From assembly GCF_010730955.1 (NCBI RefSeq), contig NZ_AP022577.1:2294001-2358000 (forward strand): a stretch of DNA of 64,000 nt, in the 5' to 3' direction. The notes beneath the pieces are model-generated. The model made no database searches and was not told where the DNA came from. It saw only the letters and a list, made by a program, of their open reading frames with translations. Both the position numbers and the translations under genes were made by a program. Source of the DNA: Mycolicibacterium aubagnense. GTDB taxonomy: Bacteria; Actinomycetota; Actinomycetes; Mycobacteriales; Mycobacteriaceae. Of this stretch, positions 41,608 to 50,737 are shown piece by piece. The stretch's first letter is position 1, and each line of letters opens with the position of its first letter.

Positions 41608-43250
41608 TCGGCGGCCTTGATCGCCGCCCGTATCGAAGCGTGGAGCGACCGCAGCGTGGAGCGATCGGCCTTGACCTCCAGCACGCGCATGCCTTCGAAC
41701 GGTTCGCGCAGCGCGGCGGCCAGCCCGTCGGCCTCAACCTGACGGCATTCGACGTGGTACGCCCGGCACAAGGCGGCGATGTCGACGTCGTGCGGCGTGC
41801 CGAAGATGCGCTGCGACACGTCGGAGAACCGGGGATCGCCCTGCTCCAGCAACTCGAAGATGCCGCCGCCGTTGTCGTTGGAGACCACGATGGTCAGCGC
41901 CTTCGGCATCGGCTCGGTGGGGCCGATCAGCAGACCTGAGCTGTCGTGGACGAAGGTCAGGTCACCGATGAGCGCGACGGTCCGGCCGGAGGTGTGGGCC
42001 AGGGCGGCGCCGATCGCGGTGGAGACGGTGCCGTCGATACCGGCGACACCGCGGTTGGACCGCACCGAGATGCCGTGCGCGTTCAATCCCACCAGCGCGG
42101 CGTCGCGCACTGGATTGGAGGCGCCGAGCACCAGCTGGTCGCCGTCCTGCAGGCCGTCGGCGACCGCGGCCGCAACGTGCAGGCCGGTGGTCAGCTCGTA
42201 GGCGGCGAGCTGTTCGCGGACCGCATGCTCCGCGCGGGCGTTGGCGTCGGCGCAGCGGCGCAGCCAGTCCGGGTCCGGCGTGCCGGAGGTGATGGCCCGG
42301 GTGCCGGTGGCCTGCGAATTGCCGGACACATCGGGCCAGCGCGGCCCGGTGGTCAGGGCGTAGACGGGCACCGACGGGTCAGCGAGCAGCGCCGACACCG
42401 GACGGTGCAGGGTGGGCCGGCCCAGCATGATCACCTGGTGCGGCCTGACCAGCGACAGCGCCAGCGGGTGCAGCGGGTTGTCGGCCGGCGGCGCGGTCGG
42501 TTCGGCGACGGTCGGCAGGTGCGCCAGGTTCTCATGACGGCCCGCGCCGTGGCCAGCGATGACGACGGTGTCGGCCGTCAGGTCGATCTCGAGCGGCTGG
42601 TCGAACGTGACGGGCGGCGTGTAGGTCCACGGCCGGCCGTCGGGACGGCCTTCGGGTGCGTACGCGGCGTCGTCTGCTCCGTCTTCGGCGTCAGGTACCA
42701 ACGGCTCCCGCAGCGGGATGTCGAACTGCACAGGTCCGGCGTTGGCAGTGCGAGAACCCTTGGCCGCCACCAGAACTCGACACGTCGCCGACCGCCACTG
42801 AGCATTGGACGCGGCCACGTCGGCCGTCGCCTCGGCCAGACCCAGGCTGATGGTCGCCCGCACCTGATTGCCGAAATAGCCCAGCTGCTCCATGGTCTGG
42901 TTGGCGCCGGTGCCGAGTAGTTCGTAGGGCCGGTTGGCACTCAGCACGATCAGCGGCACCCGGGCGTAGTTGGCTTCGATGACCGCCGGCCCGAGGTTGG
43001 CCACCGCGGTGCCCGACGTCATCGCGATGCAGACCGGCGAGCCCGCCGACACCGCCAGGCCGACGGCCAGGTAGCCCGCGGTGCGCTCGTCGATGCGCAC
43101 GTGCAGCCGCAGCCGGCCGGCCCGGTCGGCGTCGGCCAGGGCGAACGCCAGTGGGGCGTTACGTGAGCCGGGGCACAGCACCACATCGCGGACGCCGCCG
43201 CGAATCAGTTCGTCGACGACGACCCGCGCCTGAATCGTCGACGGGTTCAT
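41604..43250 (-). CDS. menD: SEPHCHC synthase MenD
   Basis: A 548-aa thiamine-diphosphate enzyme that joins 2-oxoglutarate to isochorismate in menaquinone synthesis. The PYR domain has [13 protein letters not shown] and the cofactor-activating Glu55 in DERTAGY; the C-terminal PP domain has [12 protein letters not shown] (the GDG-type ThDP motif) and [11 protein letters not shown]. It matches Rv0555 in length and position. The stop overlaps the start of the Rv0556-like gene. Confidence 0.95.
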   Translation of the reverse strand: MNPSTIQARVVVDELIRGGVRDVVLCPGSRNAPLAFALADADRAGRLRLHVRIDERTAGYLAVGLAVSAGSPVCIAMTSGTAVANLGPAVIEANYARVPLIVLSANRPYELLGTGANQTMEQLGYFGNQVRATISLGLAEATADVAASNAQWRSATCRVLVAAKGSRTANAGPVQFDIPLREPLVPDAEDGADDAAYAPEGRPDGRPWTYTPPVTFDQPLEIDLTADTVVIAGHGAGRHENLAHLPTVAEPTAPPADNPLHPLALSLVRPHQVIMLGRPTLHRPVSALLADPSVPVYALTTGPRWPDVSGNSQATGTRAITSGTPDPDWLRRCADANARAEHAVREQLAAYELTTGLHVAAAVADGLQDGDQLVLGASNPVRDAALVGLNAHGISVRSNRGVAGIDGTVSTAIGAALAHTSGRTVALIGDLTFVHDSSGLLIGPTEPMPKALTIVVSNDNGGGIFELLEQGDPRFSDVSQRIFGTPHDVDIAALCRAYHVECRQVEADGLAAALREPFEGMRVLEVKADRSTLRSLHASIRAAIKAAE

Positions 43251-43271
43251 TGCTACAGCGTGTCACAGGGC

Positions 43272-44078
43272 CTAACCGGTCGGCCCCGCCGACGTCGGGT
43301 TGGCGGCGAAGAATTCCAGCACGGCGGCGTTCACCACATCGGGACGCTCGATGAAGCCGAGGTGGCCGGCGTCGGGGATCTCCAGGTAGCGGCCCAGCGG
43401 GATGGCGTCGGCCACCTCCTTGGACAGGTGCGGCGGCAGCACGACGTCATCGGCGAAACCGATCACCTGCACCGGCACCGCGATCTGCCGGTAGGCCGGC
43501 AGCCGGTTGGTTTCCGGCGCAACGGCCAGCTGGGCGCGCAGGCCCGGTGTGGCCTTGGTCGGCCACATGGTGAACATCTCGATCCAGTCCTGCACGGCGC
43601 GGTCGTCGTTCAGGGTCTTCGGTGAAAAGTTCTCCAGCAGACGGTTTTTCGCGTCCACCTCGGGCGGCAGCTCGATGCCCGCGGCCAGCAGCGCCCGCTC
43701 TGCCTCCCGGAAGAAGGTGCGGGCGCGGTCCTCGCGGCCACGCGTGGCCATCAGCACCGCCGAGGACACCAGCTCGGGGCGGGCGACCATGAGCTCCTGG
43801 GCGATGAACGACCCCATCGACACCCCGACGACGCGCACCGGGCCGCCGACGACCTTGTTGATCAACGCGGCGGTGTCCGCGACCACCTGGTCGGTGGAGA
43901 AGCCGATGGCGTTCTCGGTGGCGCCGATGCCACGGTTGTCGAAGGTGATGCAGCGGAAGCCGGCCCGCTGGAACGCCGGCACCTGATGGAGGTGCCAGGT
44001 GCGGCCCGCGCCGCCCCGTCCTGCGATGAACAGCACCGGCTCGCCGGTACCGCCGCGGTCGTCGAATGCCAGATTCAC
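43272..44078 (-). CDS. bpoC: Alpha/beta hydrolase BpoC
   Basis: A 268-aa alpha/beta hydrolase matching Rv0554 (BpoC), annotated as a non-haem peroxidase-like protein but more likely a serine hydrolase; some relatives in the same place act like MenH (SHCHC synthase). The oxyanion motif is FIAGRGGAGRTWH (about residues 14-26), the nucleophile elbow GVSMGS (about 87-92), with Asp in GFADDV and His in DAGHLGF. It lies 21 bp upstream of menD on the same strand, supporting a menaquinone role. GTG 44078 begins the first strand. Confidence 0.88.
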   Translation of the reverse strand: MNLAFDDRGGTGEPVLFIAGRGGAGRTWHLHQVPAFQRAGFRCITFDNRGIGATENAIGFSTDQVVADTAALINKVVGGPVRVVGVSMGSFIAQELMVARPELVSSAVLMATRGREDRARTFFREAERALLAAGIELPPEVDAKNRLLENFSPKTLNDDRAVQDWIEMFTMWPTKATPGLRAQLAVAPETNRLPAYRQIAVPVQVIGFADDVVLPPHLSKEVADAIPLGRYLEIPDAGHLGFIERPDVVNAAVLEFFAANPTSAGPTG

Positions 44079-44098
44079 CCGGCCGAGGTTACTGGACC

Positions 44099-44153
44099 CG
44101 GGATTTGTGCACGATTCTCCGCGGCCGGCGCGGAAAATCGTGCACAAATCCCG
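44099..44153. terminator. 24-bp hairpin after the DJ-1/PfpI gene
   Basis: Arms 44099-44122 and 44130-44153 pair at 23 of 24 positions around a 7-base loop; the stem contains GGGATTTGTGCACGAT. It sits 3 bases past the stop of the minus-strand DJ-1/PfpI gene and just before bpoC, marking the edge of the 17-kb inserted block. Confidence 0.65.
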
Positions 44154-44156
44154 AGG

Positions 44157-44870
44157 TCAGCGGCGGGAACGGACGCGCTTGAGGGCCTGGTCCCACAACA
44201 GCGCCGTGGTGGCCTTGAGCTGTGCGGGTTTGAGCAGCTCGCGGGACATCAGCGCGGTCGCGCCGGCCTTGGTGGCGGCCGAGGCCTTGGACATGTGCCC
44301 GGAGTCGAACGGCGGTTGCGGGTCGTATTCCATGGACAGCTGGATGGCTTTGGCCTTGTCTTCGCCGGCGATCTGCGCCGCAAGCCACAGGCCCAGGTCG
44401 ATGCCCGCGGAGACGCCCGCACAGGTGACGATGTGGTCCCCGGCGGGCACGATCCGCTCGTCGGTGACGGGTTCGACGCCGAAGGTGCGCAGCAGTTGCA
44501 CGGCCGCCCAGTGTGACGTCGCACGTTTGCCGGTGAGCAGACCCGCCGAAGCCAGGATGACGGACCCCGAGCAGACGGACGCCGTCCAGGTGGTGGTCCG
44601 GTGGGCCCGCCGGAGCCAGTCGAGCACCTTCTCGTCACGCGCGTGCTCCAAGGTGCTGAACCCGCCCGGGACGAGAACGATGTCGGGGGCCGGGGTTTCG
44701 TCGAAGGTATGGGTGATCCCGACGAGCAGGACCCCGGAGTCTGCGACCACCGGACCGACCTCGTGCCAGACGAAGCGGATCTCGGCATCGGGCAGATACC
44801 GCAGCGATTCATACGGCCCAACGAAGTCGAGCGCGGTGAAACCGGGATAGACGACGATCGCGATCTGCAT
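44157..44870 (-). CDS. DJ-1/PfpI-family protein
   Basis: A 237-aa protein of the DJ-1/PfpI superfamily. The nucleophile elbow Cys is in ASVCSGSVILA (about residue 101) and GPYESLRYLP with an early acidic residue form the rest of the site; THWAAV-like TSHWAAVQLL follows, as in isonitrile hydratases (InhA type), which convert isonitriles to N-substituted formamides. That similarity is of special interest beside an isonitrile cluster, but DJ-1 proteins have many activities. It is next to a paralogous GlxA-type regulator and closed by a strong hairpin. Confidence 0.85.
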   Translation of the reverse strand: MQIAIVVYPGFTALDFVGPYESLRYLPDAEIRFVWHEVGPVVADSGVLLVGITHTFDETPAPDIVLVPGGFSTLEHARDEKVLDWLRRAHRTTTWTASVCSGSVILASAGLLTGKRATSHWAAVQLLRTFGVEPVTDERIVPAGDHIVTCAGVSAGIDLGLWLAAQIAGEDKAKAIQLSMEYDPQPPFDSGHMSKASAATKAGATALMSRELLKPAQLKATTALLWDQALKRVRSRR

Positions 44871-44909
44871 ATGTTCTCCTTTTTGGACGGGTTTGTGACG
44901 AGGGACGGG

Positions 44910-45875
44910 TTAGGCGAAGGACTTTCGGTATAGATCTGGTGAGACGCCGACGCGGCGGGAGAAATTGCGACGCAGCGTCTCTGCGCTTCCGAAACCGCAT
45001 CGGGCCGCGATCACACCCACCGTGTCGTCTGTTTCGGTCAGCTGGCGCCGGGCGGCGTCGGTACGGATCCGTTCGACGTAGACTCCCGGCGGCTCTCCGA
45101 CCTGCTCGGTGAACACCCTGGTGAAATGCCGCGGACTCATCGCCGCACGCCGCGCCAGGTCCGGAATGCGATGTGCGGCACCCGGTTCGGCTTCGATGGC
45201 CTCTTGTACCTCGCGGATCGGCTCTCGCTTTGCCCGCGGCATCCACACGGGCGGGGCGAATTGGGTCTGACCACCGGTCCGGCGCAGGTGCAGCACAAAC
45301 CAACGGGCCACCGTCTGAGCCACTTCGGTGCCGTAGTCGTCTTCGACCAGGTTCAGGGCCAGATCGATGCCGGCGGTGATCCCGGCGGCGGTCCACACCC
45401 GATCGGAACTACGCAGGAAAATCGGGTCGGGATCGACCATGACGCGGGGGAATTCGCGTGCCAGGTGTTCCGCCGAGGCCCAATGGGTGGTGGCGCGGCA
45501 GCCGTCGAGCAGGCCGGCCTCGGCGAGCAGGAAAGCGCCGGAACACACACTGACCATCCGGCGGACATTCGGCGCCACTGCACGAATCCAATTGATGACC
45601 GCGGGGTCCTTGCGGGCGGCTTCGATACCGAAACCGCCCGGGATGATCACCGTATCGATCGGGCCGCTCGGGTCGGGTGCCGCCGCCGCGACGAATTCCA
45701 GGCCGGTCAGCGTGCTGATGGGCCCGGAACCCACCGACACCAGGCTGACCTCGTAGCCGCCATGCTGCTGTTGCGCGGCCAGCTGCAGCGCAGCGCCGGT
45801 GAACACGTCGTGGGGTCCGACGATGTCCATGGCCTGGACCCCGGCGAAACCCAGAATCACGACAGATCGCGTCAC
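44910..45875 (-). CDS. GlxA-family AraC-type regulator (DJ-1 domain plus HTH)
   Basis: A 321-aa regulator. The N-terminal DJ-1/PfpI-like domain (about 1-190) contains SVCSGAFLLAEAGLL and serves as a sensor; the C-terminal AraC double helix-turn-helix (about 225-315) contains IPDLARRAAMSPRHFTRVF and GVIAARCGFGSAETLRRNF. It sits 39 bp upstream of the solo DJ-1 gene on the same strand and probably controls it. GTG 45875 is preferred over ATG 45902, which would overlap the palindromic operator at 45895-45922. Confidence 0.87.
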   Translation of the reverse strand: MTRSVVILGFAGVQAMDIVGPHDVFTGAALQLAAQQQHGGYEVSLVSVGSGPISTLTGLEFVAAAAPDPSGPIDTVIIPGGFGIEAARKDPAVINWIRAVAPNVRRMVSVCSGAFLLAEAGLLDGCRATTHWASAEHLAREFPRVMVDPDPIFLRSSDRVWTAAGITAGIDLALNLVEDDYGTEVAQTVARWFVLHLRRTGGQTQFAPPVWMPRAKREPIREVQEAIEAEPGAAHRIPDLARRAAMSPRHFTRVFTEQVGEPPGVYVERIRTDAARRQLTETDDTVGVIAARCGFGSAETLRRNFSRRVGVSPDLYRKSFA

Positions 45876-45879
45876 ACCT

Positions 45880-45922
45880 CCATGGTGCGACGCCGGCACC
45901 ATGGCGTCTACGCCATGGTGCC
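45880..45922. promoter_or_regulatory. Triple CACCATGG operator candidate before the GlxA-type regulator
   Basis: A 28-bp perfect dyad with 12-base arms (GGCACCATGGCG-TCTA-CGCCATGGTGCC) occupies 45895-45922, and a third half-site CCATGGTGC lies at 45880-45888. It sits between the HMA-protein stop and the regulator start. It may bind the regulator itself; termination of the upstream transcript is an alternative use. Confidence 0.5.
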
Positions 45923-45942
45923 CACAAATCAGGACAGCGTCG

Positions 45943-46263
45943 TCAGCGCGATGCGATGCGGCCGAAGAGCTGCTGCCACCATCCGCGTGCCGCCGGGGCC
46001 TCTTCGACAGGTGCGCCGGCACGGGGTTCTGCGCCGTAACCGGCCTCCCGCACGACGGCGCACAGCTCGTCGACGCTGATATCGCCTGCGGTCTCTATCG
46101 TGGCCGTCTTGGTGGCAATACTGACTTTTGCGCGCACCCCGTCGACCTTGTTGAGCGCCCGCTGTACGCGGCCGGAACACATTCCACACGTCATACCGGT
46201 GATGTCGAGATAGATCGGGTGAGCACCCGGCACCTCGCTGCGGGGCTGAGCCAGATCAGTCAA
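45943..46263 (-). CDS. Heavy-metal-associated (HMA) domain protein, CtpB N-terminus-like
   Basis: A 106-aa protein built around one HMA domain: GMTCGMCSGRV carries the CxxC metal site (Cys 26 and 29) for Cu(I) or a similar ion, followed by NKVDGVRAKVSIATKTATI and the family's DELCAVVREAGYGA. The domain and the short tail closely resemble the N-terminal domain of mycobacterial CtpA/CtpB P-type ATPases, but no ATPase follows. TTG 46263 has AGGAA upstream. It lies 62 bp after the NRPS gene on the same strand. It is either a free metallochaperone for the metallophore system or a remnant of the nrp-ctpB neighbourhood known in M. tuberculosis. Confidence 0.85.
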   Translation of the reverse strand: MTDLAQPRSEVPGAHPIYLDITGMTCGMCSGRVQRALNKVDGVRAKVSIATKTATIETAGDISVDELCAVVREAGYGAEPRAGAPVEEAPAARGWWQQLFGRIASR

Positions 46264-46325
46264 CGTCGTTCCTCACAATCCGGAGCGGACTACGCCCCTG
46301 GTATCCAGTCGTCGGCAGGTCCCGT

Positions 46326-49300
46326 TCAGTTCCCAACCGCCACTCCGTCGGGCGCCAGGACGGCACGAAGCGGCTCCGGCATGCTCACCGTCTCGGTGAG
46401 AGACTCGAAGTCGATGTCGACGGTCGGATACTCCGCCAGATATTCGGCGTAGGTGCGGCCCCGCAGCCGCGTGCCCAATCCGATCCACGCGTCGATCACC
46501 GCCCATCGCGACGGATTCTGCTGCGCCCACGCGCTCCGGTCCAACCGGTCCTTCCATTCGACGGTGTCGATCGCGTCGAAACCGAAGCTGCCGAGAAACT
46601 CGGTGTAGTGCACCTTTTCACCGCGCAGCACCGTCATGCCGCGGCCCAACTCCACCGCCGGGGACAGTGCGGGAAGCAGTCCGAGGATGCCGTGTGCGGC
46701 GGCCACGCTGGTGGTGACCTCTTCGACCAACGGCACGATCGGACACCGCCCCAGGGCCGTGCAGGCGTCGAGAATCGACACCAGGATGTCGGAGGATCGC
46801 TCGAGTTGACGAACGTCGCCGAGCACTCGCGGCAGCCGCACCACCGTGAAATCCAATTCATCCGGGGTATGCCCAACAGCCAACTCCGCCAACGATTTCG
46901 ACGCGGCATAGGGGTACGGCGCGAAGCGTGGGTCGGTCACCCGGCCCGCTGTCGCGTCGGCGTTCACCACGAAGGTCGACAGGTGGACCAAGCGGGCGCC
47001 ATGTCGCACACACGCCTTGGTGATCTGCGACACCGCATCGACATTCGCAGTGCGAAGTTCGCGATACGGCACCAGCACGTTGGTGTTGCCGATGCAGTTC
47101 ACCACCGTGCCGGCACCGACGTCCTGCAGCAGGGCGCCGAGGTCGGCGGCGTCGAACCCGCCAGGCAGGCGAACGACCTTGACGCCCGCGAGTGAGCTCA
47201 GGTCGGTCCATGGACCATGTTGAGGCACCGGCGATCTCGTCGCGAAGACCACGTCAGGACGCCAGCGACCCTGTCGTGTCAGGTCGACGATGGCCCGCGC
47301 CATCCCCGTAGCCACAATGCCCGACGAACCGAGGATCACGATCGGCTGGGCACCACTACCGATCGGAAGTCGACGGACGCCCGGCGCGGCGCCGTGATCC
47401 GGCCGCGTCAGTGCCGCGAAATCGTCGGCGATCTCGGCAGCGGTGGTCCCATCCATCCAGGTATCGCCGGCCGGCCGGTATTCGACCACGTTGGCAGCGG
47501 TGTCGGCGCTGATCAGGTCGAGGACCGAAAGCTGCCAATTCAGGAATTCCCGGGTCGCCGGCAGGATCCGAATGAGTTCGAGCGAACCGATGCCCTCGTC
47601 GAGCAGCGACGACCCCGGCCCGATGGACCGGCCCAGCAGTCGACCCCAGATGTCGGCGAGGCTCGCGGCCCGGACGCCGGAATCACCCGAACCCGGCCGA
47701 TGCGCCGACAGCTGCTTATTCACAACCAATTTCGCACGATCAACCTTGCCACTCGGCATGCGCGGAATCGTCGGTAAACCGTCCACCGCGAACGACGGCA
47801 CCCCCAGAGCTCTCGCGATGTCGCGGATTCGTGCGCGCACGACGGGGTCGTCGGTGGCGGTGCGGGTCAGCGCGGTCTGGAACCAGATGCCCAGACCGGC
47901 GCCGGCGGGCTCGACGGCGAGATCGATCACCTCGGGGTCCGACGCAATCCGGCGCATCAAGTCAGCGGTGTCCACCCTCTGGCCCGCGATCTTGACCACC
48001 GCGTCGCGCCGTCCGGCGAACACCGGGAAGCCGGCGACATCGCGGGTGACGCGGTCGGCGGTGGCGAATGCCCGCTGCCGTTGGCCCCCAACGTCGTACA
48101 CCGTCCCGAAACTGGGGTTGTCCATGCCGAGATACCCCGCCGACACCAACTCGCCGGCGACGACCACTTCACCGAACCCGACGAACACCGAGCCCGGCAC
48201 CAGTGGGTGGCCCAGCCTGGACGTGGTCTGCGACTCCAGGCTCCGCTCGCCGGCAGTGATCGGCAGGTGCGTGACGACCACGGTGGTCTCCGTCGGACCA
48301 TACGTCGAGACGAGCGATATCCCCTGGGTCGCAGGAGAATCCAACCACTTGGCGACGGCGGTGGCGCGAATCGGTTCCCCACCGACGATCACCTGGCGCA
48401 GCGCTGATCCACCCAGCGCGGCCACTGCGGCGCTGTCGTCACACAGCAGGTGCCAGATCGCGGTGGGCAGGTCGAGAACGGTTGCGATATTGGCCGCCAC
48501 ATCGCGCGTCAGAGCTGACAGGTCTCCGGTCCGCATCGCGGGGGACCGCACCACCCTGGCCCCGCTGCTGACCGAAACGAATACCTCTTCCACACTGATG
48601 TCCGAGGTCAGCGGGGCGCACTGCAGAACGGTGTCTGCGGGCCCCCAGCCATACGCCGCGCGGGCCGCAGCGCAGAAGACCGCCAACGAACCGTGGGTCA
48701 CCAGCACCAGTTTGGGTTCGCCCGTCGAACCGGACGTCGGCATGACATACGCCGGCCTGGTTGCCAGTTGGTTGTCACGGGTGACGTGCGCGATCCGCTC
48801 TTCGACGAGCCCTCGTAGCCGCTCGTCCAGCTCGGGCAACGTCGCGGCGACGTCGATGACGCACGCAGCCGTATCACCCGGTGCGCCGATGGTGTCGGCC
48901 CGCGTACTCACCTCGTCCGCCGTCGCACAGACGCTGTAGCCGCAGCCCGCCAGATGACACGCGACCAACAACTCGATGGCACACTGGGATTCGTCGTCGG
49001 CGAACACCAGTACAGCACCCGGCGCTGCGCCAACCCGGACGATCTCGGCCACCCAGCGGTCGACGCCGGGGCTCCGGCACTGCCACCGGTCCACAGCCGC
49101 ATCCAAGAACCAAGCCTGTGCCGCAAGGGGTTCGGTCCGAGGCACCTCGCCCGCGGCCTGCAGACTCCCGTCGGCCGCCAGCCCGAACCAGTCGTCGACG
49201 GTCAGCGCGATCGGATCATCCCAGTGCGAGGCCATCGACGTGAGCGCGGCGACAATGCGCTCGGCAGTTCCGGACTTGGCAGTGGGCCCGGCCGCGTCGA

Positions 49301-50504
49301 TTCGATTCCAGATCGCGAAGTCGAGCGTGTGTTGATCTTCGTCGTGGACGCAGGCCACGGTCATTCCCTCGACCGGGCCGATATCGGTCACCACCGGTGG
49401 TTCGGACAGATACGGACCCAGCTCGACCGCGCAACGGCCGCGCATGAAGTTCACCGTCAGCGCCTCGACGTGGGTGCTCCGATTGATCGCCAGATACATT
49501 CGGCGATAACGCTCTTCACGAAACCAGCGGCGCCGCACCGCTTTGACGTAGCCGCGGTCCAGCGCCGCAACCACGTCGGCCACCGAGGCGAACGCCGAGA
49601 ACCGCACCGGTTGAACGACCGAGTTGACCAGGCATGTCGCGACATTCAGATCCGGTTCGCCGAACCGGTTGTCGACCGGGTACACGAGCAGGGTCTGGGT
49701 GTTCTGTCGCAGACTGGCGTGCACCGCCACCGCGGCGGCGGACACCAGGACGTTGAGTGGCACCTGCCGGGCCTCGGCGAGAGCGATGATGGTGTCGTAG
49801 GCCTGGCCGGCCACCCGCAGTGATTCCTGCAGCACGCCCCGGCCCGCCGTGCCCGGTATCGCATCATCGGCGCTGCCGGCGGTAGCGCCGCGCTGCGCCT
49901 CCTCGGCGAGTTCGGCCTGCACTGCCGCGCCGAATCGCTCGGTTGACTGTTCGACCTTCGACCGCTCGTAGCGGTGGGCCTGAGCCAGCGCATCCACATC
50001 GACTGCGGCAGCCGCCTTCTGACCGGAATCTCCCAGGTGTCGCGCCAGCTCGGCCTCGATGACCACCGTCGCCCCACCGTCCAGCAGGAGGTGGTGCGTG
50101 TGTACCTCCATGGCCACCACTCGCATGTCGGCGTCCGTGTGCACGGTGTAGCGCACCAATGGGGTGGACAGAATTCCTGCCGACCAGGTGTCCTCGAGAC
50201 GTTGCGGTTCTTCGCCGCCGGACTCCTGGATGCGAATGACGTCGTCGCACTGCAGCCGGGGTGCCAGCATGGGGTAGGCGTCCCCAGCATCGGCCGGCGT
50301 GAGAACGCACAACTGGATGGGGTTGCCCAGTATCGTTGCCCTCAGCGCAGGCAGAAATGCCGACAGCACCACCGGGCGGAAACGGTAGGTCTTGCCGGTC
50401 AGGTACAACGCCGGATCGGGATCCTGCAGGACGCCGTGGTAGATGTTCTGCTGCGAGGTGCTCAGCATGAGTCGATCGACACGACCATTGTCAGTCGTTG
50501 TCAC
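46326..50504 (-). CDS. Single-module NRPS (C-A-PCP-R) of isonitrile lipopeptide synthesis
   Basis: A 1392-aa NRPS related to Rv0101 (Nrp), MmaA and ScoA. Condensation domain: about 10-430 with HHLLLDG (His137, His138, Asp142). Adenylation domain: about 440-930 with TSGSTGEPK, YGPTETT and PSGKVDR. Carrier domain: about 945-1010 with GIGSLEL, Ser near 973. Thioester reductase: about 1045-1392 with GSSGIVATG and YAASK. Aligning by eye to GrsA gives binding residues D-I-E-D-I-G-T-V-V-K, close to known lysine codes. M. tuberculosis Nrp has two modules and 2512 aa; this single-module form is like ScoA. It should acylate lysine with isonitrile acids and release the product reductively. Its GTG overlaps the carrier-protein stop. 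Confidence 0.93.
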   Translation of the reverse strand: MTTTDNGRVDRLMLSTSQQNIYHGVLQDPDPALYLTGKTYRFRPVVLSAFLPALRATILGNPIQLCVLTPADAGDAYPMLAPRLQCDDVIRIQESGGEEPQRLEDTWSAGILSTPLVRYTVHTDADMRVVAMEVHTHHLLLDGGATVVIEAELARHLGDSGQKAAAAVDVDALAQAHRYERSKVEQSTERFGAAVQAELAEEAQRGATAGSADDAIPGTAGRGVLQESLRVAGQAYDTIIALAEARQVPLNVLVSAAAVAVHASLRQNTQTLLVYPVDNRFGEPDLNVATCLVNSVVQPVRFSAFASVADVVAALDRGYVKAVRRRWFREERYRRMYLAINRSTHVEALTVNFMRGRCAVELGPYLSEPPVVTDIGPVEGMTVACVHDEDQHTLDFAIWNRIDAAGPTAKSGTAERIVAALTSMASHWDDPIALTVDDWFGLAADGSLQAAGEVPRTEPLAAQAWFLDAAVDRWQCRSPGVDRWVAEIVRVGAAPGAVLVFADDESQCAIELLVACHLAGCGYSVCATADEVSTRADTIGAPGDTAACVIDVAATLPELDERLRGLVEERIAHVTRDNQLATRPAYVMPTSGSTGEPKLVLVTHGSLAVFCAAARAAYGWGPADTVLQCAPLTSDISVEEVFVSVSSGARVVRSPAMRTGDLSALTRDVAANIATVLDLPTAIWHLLCDDSAAVAALGGSALRQVIVGGEPIRATAVAKWLDSPATQGISLVSTYGPTETTVVVTHLPITAGERSLESQTTSRLGHPLVPGSVFVGFGEVVVAGELVSAGYLGMDNPSFGTVYDVGGQRQRAFATADRVTRDVAGFPVFAGRRDAVVKIAGQRVDTADLMRRIASDPEVIDLAVEPAGAGLGIWFQTALTRTATDDPVVRARIRDIARALGVPSFAVDGLPTIPRMPSGKVDRAKLVVNKQLSAHRPGSGDSGVRAASLADIWGRLLGRSIGPGSSLLDEGIGSLELIRILPATREFLNWQLSVLDLISADTAANVVEYRPAGDTWMDGTTAAEIADDFAALTRPDHGAAPGVRRLPIGSGAQPIVILGSSGIVATGMARAIVDLTRQGRWRPDVVFATRSPVPQHGPWTDLSSLAGVKVVRLPGGFDAADLGALLQDVGAGTVVNCIGNTNVLVPYRELRTANVDAVSQITKACVRHGARLVHLSTFVVNADATAGRVTDPRFAPYPYAASKSLAELAVGHTPDELDFTVVRLPRVLGDVRQLERSSDILVSILDACTALGRCPIVPLVEEVTTSVAAAHGILGLLPALSPAVELGRGMTVLRGEKVHYTEFLGSFGFDAIDTVEWKDRLDRSAWAQQNPSRWAVIDAWIGLGTRLRGRTYAEYLAEYPTVDIDFESLTETVSMPEPLRAVLAPDGVAVGN

Positions 50505-50737
50505 AAAGGACCTTCCAGCACCCGCACCCAACCGGCGATCGACAGATCATCCGCCAGCCGCGCCGGCAGGTCCGATTCCCGGTCGACCCCCAGCTGTTTC
50601 ATCAACAACACGAACCGAACAGAATCGAGGCCGAGTTCACGCATATCGGTGGCGTCGCCGTCGAACAAATCGGATTCGTCGATGTAGAGCACGTCCGAAA
50701 CCGCCGCCAGCACGCGCGCGCGGATTCCCTCAGCCAT
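50501..50737 (-). CDS. Stand-alone acyl carrier protein (Rv0100/ScoB type)
   Basis: A 78-aa carrier protein with the phosphopantetheine site LGLDSVRF (Ser39) and the length of Rv0100. It carries the fatty acyl chain during isonitrile acid formation: the FadD10-like ligase loads it, and the FcoT-like enzyme acts on the acyl-ACP. Its ATG overlaps the ligase gene by 8 bases and its stop overlaps the NRPS start (GTGA), fixing its place in the operon. It is the only carrier protein in the two-arm cluster. Confidence 0.93.
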   Translation of the reverse strand: MAEGIRARVLAAVSDVLYIDESDLFDGDATDMRELGLDSVRFVLLMKQLGVDRESDLPARLADDLSIAGWVRVLEGPL

